A DNA stretch of 64,000 nucleotides from Shinella granuli. GTDB lineage: Bacteria; Pseudomonadota; Alphaproteobacteria; Rhizobiales; Rhizobiaceae. The notes beneath the pieces were generated by a model that worked only from the letters and a program-made list of their open reading frames with translations, did not search any database and was not told the origin of the DNA. How positions within the stretch are numbered: position 1 is the stretch's first letter; the number at the start of each line of letters is the position of its first letter. This document shows, piece after piece, positions 1 through 8,666 of this stretch. The stretch spans positions 62,001 through 126,000 of the forward strand of contig NZ_SLVX01000010.1 of assembly GCF_004341885.1 (NCBI RefSeq), given 5' to 3'. A program made the position numbers and the translations under genes.

Positions 1-253
1 CGCCGATGCCGTGATTGCCGGAGGAGGCGGTGATCAGCCGCCCGCCTGCCGGCTGGGCGGACATCTTCGCCATCGCGCCCCTGATCTTGAAGGATCCGGT
101 GAGCTGGAAGTTCTCCGCCTTGAAGAGCACCGTCGCGCCCTCGGCTTTTCCGGCCTTGCGGGCGGGCAGGAGGGGCGTCTGGTAGATATGGTCGCGGATG
201 CGGGCCCTTGCCCGGACGGCGGCGGCCGCGGTTTCGAAGACGATGGTCTGCAT
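1..253 (-). CDS. PLP-dependent serine/threonine dehydratase, EutB-like (N-terminal part, cut by window edge)
   Basis: Reading leftward from an ATG at 253, the first 84 residues match the N-terminus of fold-type II PLP dehydratases. The PLP-lysine motif TGSFKIRGA is near residue 52 and the phosphate-binding SSGNHGIG near residue 77, where the window ends. Such enzymes deaminate serine, threonine or hydroxylated amino acids to 2-oxo acids in the cytosol. The start follows GAGG by 7 bases and lies 14 bases after the transporter ATPase stop, so it is probably the last visible gene of the operon. A dehydratase beside an ornithine-cyclodeaminase-like gene and a polar amino-acid transporter resembles eutB-eutC of ectoine/hydroxyectoine utilisation. 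The exact substrate is not shown. Only about a quarter of the protein is visible. Confidence 0.8.
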   Translation of the reverse strand, partial: MQTIVFETAAAAVRARARIRDHIYQTPLLPARKAGKAEGATVLFKAENFQLTGSFKIRGAMAKMSAQPAGGRLITASSGNHGIG

Positions 254-267
254 GGTTTCCTCGCTGG

Positions 268-999
268 TCAATATTGCGTTCCGATTTGCCGAAGGAATTC
301 CTTCGTACGGGCATGGGATGGATGACGGAAGAACGTTTCGGGGTCGGCCTCTTCGAGGATCGTTCCGCGGTCCATGAAGATGATGCGGTCCGCGACGCTT
401 CGTGCGAAGCCCATCTCGTGGGTGACGACGATCATCGTGAGGCCCTGGCAGGAAAGGTCCGTCATGACGTCGAGCACCTCCTTGACCATTTCCGGGTCGA
501 GGGCGGAGGTGGGCTCGTCGAACAGCATGACCTTCGGCTTCATGCACAGGGCACGCGCGATCGCCACGCGCTGCTGCTGTCCGCCGCTGAGCTGGCGCGG
601 ATAGCTCGCCGCCTTCTCCGTCAGTTGCATGCGCGCCAGCATGGCCATCGCCTCTTCCTCCGCCGCCCGGTGCGGTGTCCGGCGTACCCGCCGCATGGCG
701 AGCGTCAGGTTGTCCAGAACCGTCAGGTGCGGAAAGAGGTTGAACTGCTGGAAGACCATGCCGACGTCGCCGGCAAGCGCAAGCACGTTGGCGCAGTCGG
801 CCGAAAGGCAGTGGCCGGCGATCTCCACGGTGCCGCCCTGCCGCTCCTCCAGTCCGTTCAGGCAGCGCACGAAGGTCGATTTGCCCGAGCCGGACGGCCC
901 ACACAGGACGATGCGCTCGCCGGCCGCGACCGTGAGGCTGACCCCGTGCAGGACTTTTGCGGCGCCATAGGATTTGATCAGGTTCTGCGCGACGATCAT
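268..999 (-). CDS. Polar amino-acid ABC transporter, ATP-binding subunit
   Basis: This 243-residue ATPase powers the inner-membrane importer encoded just upstream. Walker [10 protein letters not shown] is at about residues 34-42, the ABC signature LSGGQQQR near 140, and Walker B with [10 protein letters not shown] just after. The switch histidine lies in VVTHEMGFA, a wording typical of the GlnQ/HisP/ArtP polar amino-acid family. The start ATG overlaps the stop of the preceding permease by 4 bases (ATGA), which indicates translational coupling. Length is normal for the family. The substrate is probably a basic or zwitterionic amino acid or derivative, judged from the binding protein of the operon. 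Confidence 0.93.
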   Translation of the reverse strand: MIVAQNLIKSYGAAKVLHGVSLTVAAGERIVLCGPSGSGKSTFVRCLNGLEERQGGTVEIAGHCLSADCANVLALAGDVGMVFQQFNLFPHLTVLDNLTLAMRRVRRTPHRAAEEEAMAMLARMQLTEKAASYPRQLSGGQQQRVAIARALCMKPKVMLFDEPTSALDPEMVKEVLDVMTDLSCQGLTMIVVTHEMGFARSVADRIIFMDRGTILEEADPETFFRHPSHARTKEFLRQIGTQY

Positions 1000-1733
1000 G
1001 ACGACGCTCCCAGGGCTTGTGGCCGCGGCTGCGCCGCGCGGCCGCTTTTGCCGATCGCGGCGACCCCCGGAATGCGCCGCTCGACGAAGCGGAAGGCGAT
1101 GCCGAACAGGAAGCCGATCGCAAGGTAGAGAAGGCCGGCGACGATGAAGACCTCGAAGGGCGCATAGGTTTTTGCCGTGAAGGCGCGCGCCGCTCCCGAC
1201 ATTTCCATGACCGTGACGGCGCTCGCGAGCGAACTCGCTTTCAGCACGAGGATCAGTTCATTGCCGATCGAGGGCAGGATCGCCCTATAGACCTGTGGCA
1301 GGAGGACGTCCCGCATCCGGCTGAACCTCGAAAGGCCGAGCGAGATGCAGGCCTCCGCCTGGCCGGGCGGAAGCCGCTTCAGGCCGCCGGCGATGATGAC
1401 GGCGACATAGGCGGCGGAATTGAGCCCGATGGCGATGATGGCGCAATTCACCGGCTCGCGGATGATCGGCCAGATCGCGCTGGCGCGCACCGCATCGAAC
1501 TGGGCGAGGCCGTAATAGAGAATGAAGAGCTGGACGAGGAGCGGGCTGCCGCGCAGGAGGAACGTATGGGTCGCCACCGGCCAGCGCAGCAGCGGGGACC
1601 TTGCCGTCAGCGCCAGCCCGAGCGGCAAGGCGAGGGCCTGGCCGAGCACGAAACCCGCCAGGGTGACGATCAGGGTCAGCTTCAGGCCCGCATAGACGAT
1701 GGGGATGGATTGCAGGAGGATCTCGTAGGACAT
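996..1733 (-). CDS. Polar amino-acid ABC transporter permease 1 (HisM/EhuD-like)
   Basis: This 245-residue inner-membrane permease of the His/Glu/Gln/Arg class has several hydrophobic helices and the EAA-like cytoplasmic loop, seen as [20 protein letters not shown] near residue 140, where the ATPase docks. I start at the ATG at 1733, because longer readings run through the upstream gene in another frame. It begins 6 bases downstream of the previous permease stop and overlaps the ATPase gene by 4 bases. It presumably forms a heterodimer with the product of 1739-2404. Confidence 0.9.
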   Translation of the reverse strand: MSYEILLQSIPIVYAGLKLTLIVTLAGFVLGQALALPLGLALTARSPLLRWPVATHTFLLRGSPLLVQLFILYYGLAQFDAVRASAIWPIIREPVNCAIIAIGLNSAAYVAVIIAGGLKRLPPGQAEACISLGLSRFSRMRDVLLPQVYRAILPSIGNELILVLKASSLASAVTVMEMSGAARAFTAKTYAPFEVFIVAGLLYLAIGFLFGIAFRFVERRIPGVAAIGKSGRAAQPRPQALGASS

Positions 1734-1738
1734 CGCGC

Positions 1739-2404
1739 TCACCGTCCGAAGGTCAGGCGGCGGTTGCCATAGGCGAAGATCGCCATGGAGACGCTGGTGA
1801 TGGCCACATAGAGACCCGCGACGATGAGGTAGAAGGTCATGGGCGACTGCGTCGCGCCTGCCGCCACCACGCCCTTGCGCATCAGCTCCTCCAGCCCGAC
1901 GATCGAGACCAGCGCGCTCTCCTTGAGGATGATGAGCCATTGGTTGCCGAGCCCGGGCAGGGCATAGGAGAACATCTGGGGCAGGATGACATGCCGGAAG
2001 GTCGCCCCGGTGCCGAGGCCGAGGCTCTTGGCCGCCTCGGCCTGGCCGGGCGGGATCGTGTGGAGGGCACCGCGCAGGATCTCGGTGAGGTAGGCGCCGG
2101 AGACGAAGGAAAGCGCGCAGATGCCGGCCGTCAGCGCATCCACCTCGACATAGGCGCCGAACATCCTGCTGAGCAGAACCGTGCCGCCGTAGAAGACGAG
2201 GAAGATGACGAGCAGTTCCGGAAGACCGCGGATGATCGTGACATAGGTGGAGACGCACCAGCGCACCGGCGCATTGCCGAACTCGGCGCCGAACACCGCC
2301 GCAATGGCAATCACGAGGCCGATGGCGAAGCTTCCGAGGGCCACTTCGAGCGTGACGAGCAGTCCTTCCAGCAGATGCGGAAGATAGGCGAGGATGAGTG
2401 ACAT
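1739..2404 (-). CDS. Polar amino-acid ABC transporter permease 2 (HisQ/EhuC-like)
   Basis: This 221-residue permease has about five hydrophobic segments and the EAA loop GQAEAAKSLGLGTGATFRHV around residue 135. It pairs with the other permease to form the membrane channel of a periplasmic-binding-protein-dependent amino-acid importer. An ATG at 2404 starts with the typical hydrophobic MSLILAYLPHLLEGL; an in-frame ATG at 2425 would add seven residues and cannot be excluded. It lies 58 bases after the binding-protein gene in the same operon. Confidence 0.9.
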   Translation of the reverse strand: MSLILAYLPHLLEGLLVTLEVALGSFAIGLVIAIAAVFGAEFGNAPVRWCVSTYVTIIRGLPELLVIFLVFYGGTVLLSRMFGAYVEVDALTAGICALSFVSGAYLTEILRGALHTIPPGQAEAAKSLGLGTGATFRHVILPQMFSYALPGLGNQWLIILKESALVSIVGLEELMRKGVVAAGATQSPMTFYLIVAGLYVAITSVSMAIFAYGNRRLTFGR

Positions 2405-2462
2405 GGGTCGGCCCTTGCGGGTCATGCGCCGCGCCGGGCGCGAGGCATGACCCTGCCCGTTG

Positions 2463-3245
2463 TTAGCCCTTGTAGGAGAGATCGTAGCCGAAGAACTTCG
2501 TCGAGATCTTCCCGATCGTCCCGTCGGAGATCATGTCGACGATGGCCTTGTCCACCCGCGCCTTCAGGTCTTCCCGGCCCTGTTTCAGGGCGATGCCCTG
2601 TCCGTTGCCGAATTCGGCATAGTCGGCGCTGGTCAGCATGGGGCCGGCAAGCTCGAGCTTGCCTTCGCGGGCCTTCATCAGTTCCTCCCACACCGATTGC
2701 TCCAGCAGGCCGGCATCGATGCGGCCGGCGGCCAGATCGTCGGCGATCTGCTCGTTGCGCTCGTAGAGACGGACATCGGCATTCTTGAAGTACGTGTTGG
2801 CCACGGCCTCATGGGTCGAGCCGGTCTGCACGCCGATCGCCTTGCCTTCCAGCGCCGCCTCAAGCTCCGCCCTCGTCTTGGTGGCGGCAAGCGCGCCGCC
2901 CTTGATGGTCGCGATGTGATAGGGCGCGTCGGCATAGGCCTTGGAGAAATCCACCTGCTTCGCGCGTTCGGCGGTGATCGAGAGGCCGGAAATCACGAGG
3001 TCGAACTTGCCGACCTGGAGGCTTGCCAAAAGGCCGTCGAAGGACTGGTTGGTCCAGGCGCAGTCCGCGCCGATGCGCTTGCAGATCTCGTCGCCGACCT
3101 CGCGGTCGAAGCCGACGATGTCGCCTGCCGTGTCCGTATAGCCCCATGGCGGGAAATCGGCGCTGGTGCCGATGCGCAGTGGTTCGGCGCCGGCGCTCCC
3201 GGCAGTGATGGCGGCAAGAACGGATGCGATTGCTAGGATTTTCAT
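2463..3245 (-). CDS. Polar amino-acid ABC transporter, periplasmic binding protein
   Basis: A 260-residue family-3 solute-binding protein. A Sec signal peptide is clear (MKILAIASVLAAITAGSAGA, cleavage after about residue 20). The mature protein opens with the family pattern LRIGTSADFPPWGYTD and contains GFDREVGDEICKRIG and DLVISGLSITAERAKQVDFS, typical of lysine/arginine/ornithine/histidine-type receptors. It captures the substrate in the periplasm and delivers it to the permeases encoded downstream. A strong ribosome site (AAAGGGGAA) precedes the ATG. The preference for basic amino acids is inferred only from general similarity; EhuB-like ectoine binding is an alternative. Confidence 0.92.
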   Translation of the reverse strand: MKILAIASVLAAITAGSAGAEPLRIGTSADFPPWGYTDTAGDIVGFDREVGDEICKRIGADCAWTNQSFDGLLASLQVGKFDLVISGLSITAERAKQVDFSKAYADAPYHIATIKGGALAATKTRAELEAALEGKAIGVQTGSTHEAVANTYFKNADVRLYERNEQIADDLAAGRIDAGLLEQSVWEELMKAREGKLELAGPMLTSADYAEFGNGQGIALKQGREDLKARVDKAIVDMISDGTIGKISTKFFGYDLSYKG

Positions 3246-3295
3246 GTCATTCCCCTTTTCAGTGATGGTTTTGTCGCGGCCGGTCCGGCCGCGGG

Positions 3296-4264
3296 TCAGG
3301 TCCGGATGTCCAGCCCGGCGACCCGTTCGAGCACGGTTCTGGCCATGGCAATGTCCTGGGTGGCGACGCCGGTGAGATCGGCGATCGTGATCTGCGAGGC
3401 GGCCTTGCGCCCGCGCGCCCGCCCGGAAAGGATGAGGCCGAGCTCGATGCAGTCCTCGGTCCTGATCAGGCCCGCGGCGAAGGCGCCGGCGAATTCGCCG
3501 TGCTCCAGGCACTGGCGTGCAAGATCGACGGCCAGAACATTGGCGCGGGCGACGAGATCGACGGCCAGCTCCCGCTTGCCCGGCGCATCGGCGCCCATGG
3601 CGGTGATATGCGTGCCTTCCCGGATCCAGTCGGCCTTGATGAGCGGATGGGCCGAGGGCGTCGTGGTGACGATGACGTCGGAGGTGCGGCACATGGCTTC
3701 GAGATCGTCCGCCACATGGACCGCGAGCCCGATGGCCGCGAGGTCGGCCTGAAACGCCTCGGCTTTGGCGCGCGCGCGACCCCAGACGTTGATCGTGATC
3801 GGCCGGCCGGCGAGGGCGGCCATGGCCCTTGCCTGGAAACGGGCCTGCGTGCCCGTGCCGACGATAGAGAAGGTCTCGGCGTCGTCGCGGCAGAGGGCGA
3901 AGGTGGCGACCGCGCCGCCGATGCCGGTTCTCAGGTCCGTCAGCCAGCCCTCGTCGTTCAGCGTGGCGATCACCTGGCCGGTCTCGGCCGAGACGGCGAC
4001 GATGATGCCGTTGCTCGACGGCAGTCCCTTGGACGGGTTGTCGTAGAAGCCGGCGGCGATCTTCACGACGAAGACCGGGTCGCCGGCGATGTAGCCGTAC
4101 TTGATGTGGCAATCGCCGTTTTTGTCGGGAAAACCGAGATAGCCGACGGGCGGCACGTTCGCACGCCCATCCGATATCGCGATGTAGGCGTCCCGTATCG
4201 CCGCGATCGTCCCGGGATCGATGCTGACGAGGTTCTGGATGTCGGAACGTGAGAGCTGGATCAT
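3296..4264 (-). CDS. Ornithine cyclodeaminase / mu-crystallin family protein (EutC-like)
   Basis: This 322-residue protein belongs to the NAD(P)-binding ornithine cyclodeaminase/mu-crystallin family. The Rossmann region VGTGTQARFQARAMAAL is near residue 135, followed by INVWGRARAKAEAF and the later VTTTPSAHPLI, the usual family landmarks. Members cyclise ornithine to proline, reduce imines, or act in ectoine breakdown (EutC). It heads the operon that continues with the binding protein 50 bases downstream, two permeases, the ATPase and a dehydratase. This setting favours a catabolic role for the imported compound rather than proline synthesis. Confidence 0.85.
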   Translation of the reverse strand: MIQLSRSDIQNLVSIDPGTIAAIRDAYIAISDGRANVPPVGYLGFPDKNGDCHIKYGYIAGDPVFVVKIAAGFYDNPSKGLPSSNGIIVAVSAETGQVIATLNDEGWLTDLRTGIGGAVATFALCRDDAETFSIVGTGTQARFQARAMAALAGRPITINVWGRARAKAEAFQADLAAIGLAVHVADDLEAMCRTSDVIVTTTPSAHPLIKADWIREGTHITAMGADAPGKRELAVDLVARANVLAVDLARQCLEHGEFAGAFAAGLIRTEDCIELGLILSGRARGRKAASQITIADLTGVATQDIAMARTVLERVAGLDIRT

Positions 4265-4444
4265 GGGCTTCCCGCCTTTTCAGGCAATCAGGGTTTGCGG
4301 GCCGCATCGCAGCCGCACCCGGTGGAGACCCGGCTGGCCGCAGGCGGCGTGGATTGGTTTGCGGGCAACCGGAAAGGCCTGGCCGGGGTTGCCGGGAACG
4401 CCGGCTGCAGCCTTTCGGGCTGCTGGCCGTCGTTCCTGGCGGGC

Positions 4445-4472
4445 ACTATAGGAGATAAAACTAAATTGTCCA
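4445..4472 (-). promoter_or_regulatory. Putative promoter of the amino-acid transporter/OCD operon
   Basis: On the minus strand TGGACA (4467-4472) and TATAGT (4445-4450) are separated by 16 bases, a reasonable sigma-70-type promoter directed at the gene starting at 4264. The leader would be about 170 bases. The surrounding AT-rich stretch 4455-4497 stands out in GC-rich DNA and contains the short inverted repeat TCCA-GTA-TGGA, so a regulator may bind there. No expression evidence is available from the sequence. Confidence 0.4.
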
Positions 4473-4494
4473 GTATGGATTTTTCTGTCTAATT

Positions 4495-5661
4495 TTATGT
4501 TCGTCCGGCAAGCGCGCCGAGCGCCGTTCTTGCAAGGAGCGTCGCCCCCGGGGCGATGATCGCATCGTTGAAATCGTAGGCCGGCTGGTGCAGCCGGCCG
4601 TCCAATACTGCCGGGCCGTTGCCGATCCAGGCATAGGCGCCGGGGCGGTGAAGCAGGAAGAAGCCGAAATCGTCGCCGGCCATCGTGGGACGCGGATCGC
4701 CCCGATAGGCTGCAAGGCCCGCCTGCCGCACGGCCGCGCGCATGAGGTCGCGTTCCAACGGCGTGTTTGCCACCGGCGGGCATATGGGATCGTCGAAGGC
4801 AAGATCGACGGTGCAGGATGCGATGGACGCGGCGGCCGCGGCGACGGCGCGCGTGCGCTCCCGGAGCAGGGTGAGGGTCTCCATGCGGAAGGCCCGCAGC
4901 GTGCCCTTCAGGTCCGCGGACTGGGGGATGATGTTCTGGGCATGGCCGCCGTGGAACGAGCCGACGGTCGCGACCGCCGCCTCATAGGGGTCGACCGCCC
5001 GTGCGACGGCCTGCTGGAGACCGGTGAGGAAATGCCCGCCGGCGAGCAGCGGATCGCCGGAAAGATGAGGCATCGCGGCATGCGCGCCGTCGGCGCGGAA
5101 GGTGATGTCGAATTCCGACGTGCCGGCCATGACCGGGCCTTCGTGCAGCAGGACTTCGCCGGCCGGCATGTCGGGCCAGTTGTGCAGGCCTAAGATCCGC
5201 TCGAAGGGGAAGCGCTCGAGCAAGCCGTCCTCGATCATCAGCCGGGCGCCGCCGAAGCGCTCCTCCGCCGGCTGGAAGACGAGATGGACGGTGCCGGCGA
5301 AGTTTCGCGTCCGGGCAAGCAGGGTCGCCGCGCCGATCAGGATGGCGACATGTCCGTCGTGGCCGCAGGCATGCATCTTGCCGGGGTTCTTCGAGGCGTA
5401 GGAAAGGCCTGTCGTCTCGCTGATCGCAAGAGCATCCATGTCCGCGCGCAGCGCCACCGCCGGGCCGGGCGCGGACCCTTCGATGACGCCGACGAGCCCG
5501 TTGCCGCCGATCTTCTCGTGAACCGGGATGCCGAGGGCTTCCAGCCGGTCCCGGATGAATCCGGCCGTCCAGACCTCTTCGAGGGAAAGCTCCGGGTGGG
5601 CATGCAGGGCGTGGCGGTAGGAAATCAGCGTGTTGATGTCGGCTTGGGAAAGAGTGTTCAT
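4495..5661 (-). CDS. M20D amidohydrolase (hippurate / IAA-amino acid hydrolase type)
   Basis: This 388-residue metallo-amidohydrolase of the M20 peptidase family cleaves N-acyl amino acids or similar amides in the cytosol using two divalent metal ions. HACGHDGH at about residues 97-104 carries the metal-binding Cys/His/Asp, and FQPAEERFGGARLMIEDG near 140 supplies the catalytic glutamate. GLHNWPDMPAG and the late MAGDDFGFFL are also family hallmarks. The ATG at 5661 fits the usual N-terminus; a start at 5700 would lie inside the palindrome at 5677-5707. It is on the strand of the amino-acid transporter operon but separated from it by 230 bases, so it probably has its own promoter. It may hydrolyse an acylated form of the imported amino acid. 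Confidence 0.87.
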   Translation of the reverse strand: MNTLSQADINTLISYRHALHAHPELSLEEVWTAGFIRDRLEALGIPVHEKIGGNGLVGVIEGSAPGPAVALRADMDALAISETTGLSYASKNPGKMHACGHDGHVAILIGAATLLARTRNFAGTVHLVFQPAEERFGGARLMIEDGLLERFPFERILGLHNWPDMPAGEVLLHEGPVMAGTSEFDITFRADGAHAAMPHLSGDPLLAGGHFLTGLQQAVARAVDPYEAAVATVGSFHGGHAQNIIPQSADLKGTLRAFRMETLTLLRERTRAVAAAAASIASCTVDLAFDDPICPPVANTPLERDLMRAAVRQAGLAAYRGDPRPTMAGDDFGFFLLHRPGAYAWIGNGPAVLDGRLHQPAYDFNDAIIAPGATLLARTALGALAGRT

Positions 5662-5676
5662 CGGCGCCTGTGCATA

Positions 5677-5707
5677 TACATTGTTGTCCCGTTTGAACAA
5701 AATTGTA
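5677..5707. promoter_or_regulatory. Imperfect 31-bp palindrome, candidate operator of the M20 hydrolase gene
   Basis: The arms TACATTGTTGTCC (5677-5689) and GAACAAAATTGTA (5695-5707) are inverted repeats matching at 10 of 13 positions around a 5-base centre. The site lies 16 to 46 bases before the M20 start codon, where a repressor would block the promoter. No dedicated regulator is adjacent, so the binding protein is unknown; GntR-type factors often use TTGT/ACAA arms. Confidence 0.4.
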
Positions 5708-5780
5708 TAGCTCTACACGACTCCGCTTTGCAACCTGCTTTGTCTCTCCCAATGTGCATGCTGTCCCGCCGAACGGGGCG

Positions 5781-6665
5781 TCACGACAGGATCAGGCGCT
5801 CCATGAGGGCCTTCAGGTCCCTCGCCACGGCAAAACTGTCGTCCTGGTGCTGGCGCCTGCAGAAGAGCTCGCAGCTCCACCAGCCGGTATAGCCGGTCGA
5901 TTTGACGGCATCGACCCAGCTTTGGAGGTCGAGCACGCCCTGGCCGGTCGGCACGTCCCGGAGGACGGGTTCGTTCGGTATACCGCCGGCATAGGGCAGG
6001 GAATCGCAAAGATGCACGCCGTAGATCAGCTCCTTGTCGAGCCGGGCGATCCGTTCCGGCGTGTCGCCGCTGGTATAGGAGTGCCAGAAGTCGATGACGA
6101 TGCGCACATTGTCCCGCTTGCAGCGGTCGATCACCTGCAACTGGGCATCCATCGTGTTGAGCGGCGTCCAGGACAGCGCTTCGAGATAGACGAGCAGGCC
6201 ATGCGATGCGGCGATGTCCGCGACGGCCTGGAGATTGGCGGCGGTGAGATCAAGCTGGGCGTCCGTCGGCAGATCGACGAGGCCGCGGTAGAGGTCGGGA
6301 TACCGCTCTGCGGCGCCTGCCTCGAAGACCCGGATATCCAGCGGGCCGGTGATGGCCTCGATGCCTTTCGCCCCGGCCGCCGAGGCCAGCGCACAGAGCT
6401 CCTCGGCCTCCCGCAGCATCTGCCGGCGGCCGTCGCCCTGCCGCTCGAGGTCGATCAGGAAGCCGATGCCGGGCAGGACGAGGCCGTCGAGCCGTGCCTT
6501 CAGCTCGGATGTGGAGAAGCCGGCTTCGAGGAAGGCGGCGATCTTCGGGCCGGAGGTTTCGAGGCCGTCGAAGCCGAGGCTGCGCGCGATCGCGATGTCG
6601 ATCGCCAGCGTGTTCGGCCGGGATGCCATGGAATGGTAGATGAGCTGGTTTTCTGTCCGGGTCAT
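5781..6665 (-). CDS. Sugar phosphate isomerase/epimerase family protein (xylose-isomerase-like TIM barrel)
   Basis: This 294-residue protein has the AP-endonuclease-2/xylose-isomerase-like TIM barrel. Family signs are GFDGLETSGPKIAAFLEAGF near residue 30, a glutamate in VYLEALSW, IVIDFWHSYTSGDTPE with candidate metal ligands around residue 195, YGVHLCDSLPYAGG, and GWWSCELF near the C-terminus. Members isomerise, epimerise or eliminate sugars, inositols and keto-sugars, often with a divalent metal. Its start codon overlaps the stop of the upstream Gfo/Idh gene by 4 bases, so the two enzymes probably act in sequence. The pairing is common in inositol and 3-keto-glycoside pathways. The reaction itself cannot be read from the sequence. 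Confidence 0.8.
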   Translation of the reverse strand: MTRTENQLIYHSMASRPNTLAIDIAIARSLGFDGLETSGPKIAAFLEAGFSTSELKARLDGLVLPGIGFLIDLERQGDGRRQMLREAEELCALASAAGAKGIEAITGPLDIRVFEAGAAERYPDLYRGLVDLPTDAQLDLTAANLQAVADIAASHGLLVYLEALSWTPLNTMDAQLQVIDRCKRDNVRIVIDFWHSYTSGDTPERIARLDKELIYGVHLCDSLPYAGGIPNEPVLRDVPTGQGVLDLQSWVDAVKSTGYTGWWSCELFCRRQHQDDSFAVARDLKALMERLILS

Positions 6666-7696
6666 GGATGCGAGCCTCCTGCGCTAGTCTTTGCGTCAAC
6701 GGTCCCGATGGAAACGGGCCGTTTGTTCCGGGCCGCGCGGATGGCTTCCGCGGCGCGCAGCGCGATGACGTTGTCTTCGCCGAGCGACATCCAGGTCGCC
6801 GGCTTGCGGGGCAAAGCCAGGAAGGCTTCGATCGTCGTGACATGCGGGTCGCGCTCGCGCACAGGGATGAGCTCGTTCCGCCCGTTCAGCCGCCGGACCA
6901 GCGTGCCGGCGCCCTTTCCGCTCAGCGTTCCATGGGCGATCAGCGTGCCGCGGTCGCCGGCGAGCATGACGATGCTTTCGAACTCCGCGGTCGTGAAACT
7001 CTCGTAAGATTGAAGGACGGCACCGCCGGACAGGCCGAGCGCATAGGACTGCTGGTCGGTTTCGCCCTGCGCCGGCGAGGCCGAAAGGGCGGAGACGGCA
7101 ACAGGCTCCTGGCCGGTGAGGAAACGCGCAAGGTCGATGCTGTCGATGGAGGCTTCGAAAAGCGCATTGCCACGATCCACCGCCTCGTCGGCATGGCGGT
7201 TGGGCGGCGGCTGGAAGGGGGCGCCGCGCGCGATGAGGAGCGATTGCAGCGTGCCGATTTCCCCTTCCAGCAGCAGCCGGCGCATGGTCTGATGGGGCGA
7301 AAGGGTGCGGAAGGGCTGGTGGAGCGCCAGGGTGATGCCCGCCGTCCGGCATGTCTCGACGAGGCTTGCCGCCAGACGGCTGCTGCCGGCGATCGGGCCG
7401 TCGCACAGGACGTGTTTGCGCTGCGCCGCCGCTGCCAGGATGTAGTGCCTGCGCCGGTCGCGGACGGCGCTGACATAGGCGAAGCCGACGCGCGGATCCT
7501 CCAGCGCCCGACGGGCATCGAGGGCGACGCCGGGGATCTGCATGTCCTGCGAGAAATGCGCTGCATATTGCCGGTTGCGGCTGACGACCCACAGGGGTTC
7601 CTGTCCGGCCGACCGGATCGCCGCAACCATGTGCTCCGTTGTTATGGTTCCGGTCCCCATGACGGACCATCCGACCGCTTCGCTGGACTGCACCAC
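6662..7696 (-). CDS. Gfo/Idh/MocA family oxidoreductase with an altered EKP motif
   Basis: This 344-residue protein resembles NAD(P)-dependent Gfo/Idh/MocA sugar dehydrogenases: an N-terminal Rossmann fold (SVMGTGTITTEHMVAAIRSA) and a C-terminal dimer/substrate domain. Where the family has the catalytic EKP after a KHVLC-type strand, this protein reads KHVLCDGPIAGS, so the lysine is absent. The expected late HxxxH/D region reads ASIDSIDLARFLTG. It may therefore be a non-canonical dehydrogenase or a sensor. The start is a GTG at 7696 preceded by GGGAGGA; a second GTG follows at once. It is divergent from the Xre regulator at 7832 and coupled to the downstream TIM-barrel gene. Confidence 0.75.
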   Translation of the reverse strand: MVQSSEAVGWSVMGTGTITTEHMVAAIRSAGQEPLWVVSRNRQYAAHFSQDMQIPGVALDARRALEDPRVGFAYVSAVRDRRRHYILAAAAQRKHVLCDGPIAGSSRLAASLVETCRTAGITLALHQPFRTLSPHQTMRRLLLEGEIGTLQSLLIARGAPFQPPPNRHADEAVDRGNALFEASIDSIDLARFLTGQEPVAVSALSASPAQGETDQQSYALGLSGGAVLQSYESFTTAEFESIVMLAGDRGTLIAHGTLSGKGAGTLVRRLNGRNELIPVRERDPHVTTIEAFLALPRKPATWMSLGEDNVIALRAAEAIRAARNKRPVSIGTVDAKTSAGGSHP

Positions 7697-7791
7697 GGGT
7701 CCTCCCTTTCATCCTCCGGAGATTGAACGGTCGGCCCGCGCGCCACAACTTCGCAGGCAGTTGATGTCTTTAGCGATATGAAGTAGAATTA

Positions 7792-7808
7792 GCGTCACAA
7801 TGCGTCAT
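7792..7808. promoter_or_regulatory. Direct GCGTCA repeats upstream of the Xre regulator gene
   Basis: GCGTCA (7792-7797) and TGCGTCAT (7801-7808) are direct repeats nine bases apart, in the 135-bp divergent region between the Gfo/Idh gene and the Xre regulator. The same half-site makes a perfect inverted repeat upstream of the ThDP gene (9578-9608). The shared motif makes the regulator encoded at 7832 the natural candidate to bind both sites. Confidence 0.4.
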
Positions 7809-7831
7809 ATAAGGCGCTGGCGGGGACGGGA

Positions 7832-8656
7832 ATGGATCAGCTGGGACGAGACGGGGCCGCCTTGGCGGCGAACCTCAGGACGCTCTGCGAGCAGCACGGT
7901 TCGGTCGCGGCCGTCTGCCGCAAGATCAACGTCAACCGGCAGCAGTTCAACAAGTACCTGTCGGGCGCCCATGTGCCGTCGCCCGCCAATCTCAGGATCA
8001 TCGCGAACTATTTCGGCCTCAGCGTCCCCATGCTCTTTGCCGACCCGGAGGAATTCCGCACGCTGGTGGAGGGCAACTTCTTCCACGCGATGGCGACCGC
8101 CCGGCAGCTACCGGAATTCTCGCGCTTCGTCTCGGACATGATCGTCGAGAACAATGCCGATCACAACGACATCGTCGGGGTCTACGACCGCTACCAGTTC
8201 TCCTCGATCTACAAGGGTTTCGTGCTGCGGTCGGCCTTCTGCATCTACCGCAACAGGGAATTCCTCCAGCACTATTATGTCGAGCGCTTCCCGAGTTTCG
8301 ACGATCCGAAGAAGACGGAATATGTCTTCAAGTATTACGGCTTCTGCTTCCCCGTCGCCGACCGTCTCTTCACGGCGGATTTCGAGGGCATCCAGTCGAA
8401 CGAGATGACCTTCGGCGTCTATGCGCAGGTCAAGCGCAACGCCAAGCGCTTCATGTTCGGCATTTCGAGCGGCATCGCCGCGACCGTCTTCCGCCAGCCT
8501 TATTCCACGAAGGTCGCGCTGCACTACCGGGGGCCCGGCCTGTTGCGCCGCGCGCATCTCAAGGAACTGACGGTGATGGACCGCAACGACCCCAGCATTC
8601 CGCGCGAGGCCTTGCAGTATCTCGGCGACGGCTCCGACATGATCCAGATGAGCTGA
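7832..8656 (+). CDS. Xre-family helix-turn-helix transcriptional regulator
   Basis: This 274-residue protein has an N-terminal Cro/CI-type HTH (about residues 10-65). The wording includes VCRKINVNRQQFNKYLSG followed by HVPSPANLRIIANYFGLSV, where the recognition helix is expected. The remaining 200 residues form an aromatic-rich domain (for example FKYYGFCFPVADRLF) that I do not recognise and that may sense a ligand. It is divergent from the Gfo/Idh-isomerase pair and flanked on the other side by the cupin-like and ThDP genes, with GCGTCA repeats 24-40 bases before its start. It probably controls itself and the neighbouring catabolic genes. Confidence 0.8.
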   Translation: MDQLGRDGAALAANLRTLCEQHGSVAAVCRKINVNRQQFNKYLSGAHVPSPANLRIIANYFGLSVPMLFADPEEFRTLVEGNFFHAMATARQLPEFSRFVSDMIVENNADHNDIVGVYDRYQFSSIYKGFVLRSAFCIYRNREFLQHYYVERFPSFDDPKKTEYVFKYYGFCFPVADRLFTADFEGIQSNEMTFGVYAQVKRNAKRFMFGISSGIAATVFRQPYSTKVALHYRGPGLLRRAHLKELTVMDRNDPSIPREALQYLGDGSDMIQMS

Positions 8657-8666
8657 GGCGGCCCCG

